DNA of 64,000 nucleotides from JAGRAX01 sp041391365 (GTDB taxonomy: Bacteria; Bdellovibrionota_G; JALEGL01; JAGRMV01): the NCBI GenBank assembly GCA_041391365.1, contig JAWKOC010000001.1, positions 310,001-374,000 of the forward strand. Direction: 5' to 3'. The translations under genes and the position numbers were made by a program. The number at the start of each line of letters is the position of its first letter. Positions within the stretch are counted from its first letter, which is position 1. Positions 63,658 to 64,000 of this stretch are shown here, piece by piece. The notes below the pieces were generated by a model. That model ran no database searches and was not told the origin of the DNA. It saw only the letters and a program-made list of their open reading frames with translations.

Positions 63658-64000
63658 TTGCCAGAATTTAGTTGGACAGGAGTCAATCGACAGGGCAAGA
63701 CCCAAAACGGTGTCAAGGATGCGGCCAACGAGGCTGCCGTCGTGGCATGGCTCCGTCAGCAGCGCATTCGTCCAAAAAGTGTGAAACCCAAGGCAAAGGG
63801 TGGGGGTGTATCTTTTGGACTTCCCAAATCCATCGCAGGGAAAGAAGTCGTTATTTTTGCGCGGCAGTTTGCCACCATGATCGATGCGGGTTTGCCCATT
63901 GTACAATGTTTGGAGATTTTGATCGGCCAACAGGACAATCCAGCCTTCAAAAAAGTTTTGGCAGAGGTCAAACAGGATGTGGAATCCGGATCTACGCTGG
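63658..64000 (+). CDS. pilC: Type IV pilus inner-membrane protein PilC (3' end outside window)
   Basis: Partial: about 114 codons to the window edge. TTG 63658 is chosen as start; AAGGAAG lies 6 nt upstream and no ATG fits. The visible product begins LPEFSWTGVNRQGKTQNGVKDA, then VVAWLRQQRIRPKSVKPK and KEVVIFARQFATMIDAGLPIVQCLEIL, the start of the type II secretion F-domain. PilC is the platform protein on which the PilB and PilT motors act. Confidence 0.9.
   Translation, partial: MPEFSWTGVNRQGKTQNGVKDAANEAAVVAWLRQQRIRPKSVKPKAKGGGVSFGLPKSIAGKEVVIFARQFATMIDAGLPIVQCLEILIGQQDNPAFKKVLAEVKQDVESGSTL

Overview
The window looks like a chromosomal segment of a Gram-negative, aerobic, non-fermentative bacterium of the old delta-proteobacterial grade (Bdellovibrionota or Myxococcota-like). 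Evidence seen here: complex I genes, citrate synthase, an ETF-ubiquinone oxidoreductase and CyoE; outer-membrane barrels; a HEAT protein with an AgmX/PglI-type C-terminus; a Ser/Thr kinase with four PEGA repeats; a DUF4388-like protein; and the pilB-pilT-pilC order. The taxonomic placement is inference. No tRNA, rRNA, CRISPR array, transposase or phage gene was seen.

Layout. 1-4.7 kb: end of a nuo operon (nuoG 3' end, nuoI), then GST, gltA and ETF-QO on the minus strand. 4.8-16.2 kb: a tightly packed plus-strand run (thiamine pyrophosphokinase, Na+/solute symporter, DHH phosphoesterase, FAD oxidase, RNase H-like exonuclease, EamA transporter, a 1526-aa secreted metalloprotease/beta-propeller/barrel protein, rlmE). 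16.5-25.8 kb: cell-envelope genes (PBP transpeptidase, HAMP protein, HEAT/AgmX protein, OMPs, mltD) with a pseudouridine synthase and a DUF4388/TPR protein. 25.8-33.3 kb: gap, glpD, cyoE, an ABC exporter and an M3 peptidase; gap, glpD, the M3 gene and mltD are each interrupted by apparent one-base losses at homopolymers. 33.4-43.1 kb: OMPs, MFS, an uncharacterised secreted trio, xth, a methyltransferase, an APH/MtnK-like kinase and an AGCS symporter. 43.2-46.5 kb: a two-component operon with PepSY and glycine-zipper genes plus a small His/Arg-rich secreted protein. 46.6-53.0 kb: the SUF operon with an Rrf2 regulator and, unexpectedly, nuoB inside it. 53.1-64 kb: a ChaN/TraB-like protein, cytochrome c, PEGA kinase, a membrane TPR protein, ribF and pilBTC (pilC cut by the window edge).

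Most notable. (1) The only two gene-free stretches longer than 300 bp (16154-16509 and 54980-55431) contain copies of one structured element. A conserved core (AATGGCTC ... GCTTGAGTTTTCC) is closed by long outer helices whose sequence differs in every copy but stays complementary. Three copies begin right at a stop codon, and two form an inverted pair around a palindrome. This is the best candidate for an undescribed system. (2) nuoB is translationally coupled between the Rrf2 regulator and sufB. (3) Two promoters carry the same 11-bp-period direct repeat at the same distance from the -10, defining a probable local regulon of the OmpR-type regulator. (4) Five apparent one-base deletions at homopolymers in 22-33 kb look like consensus errors rather than real pseudogenes.
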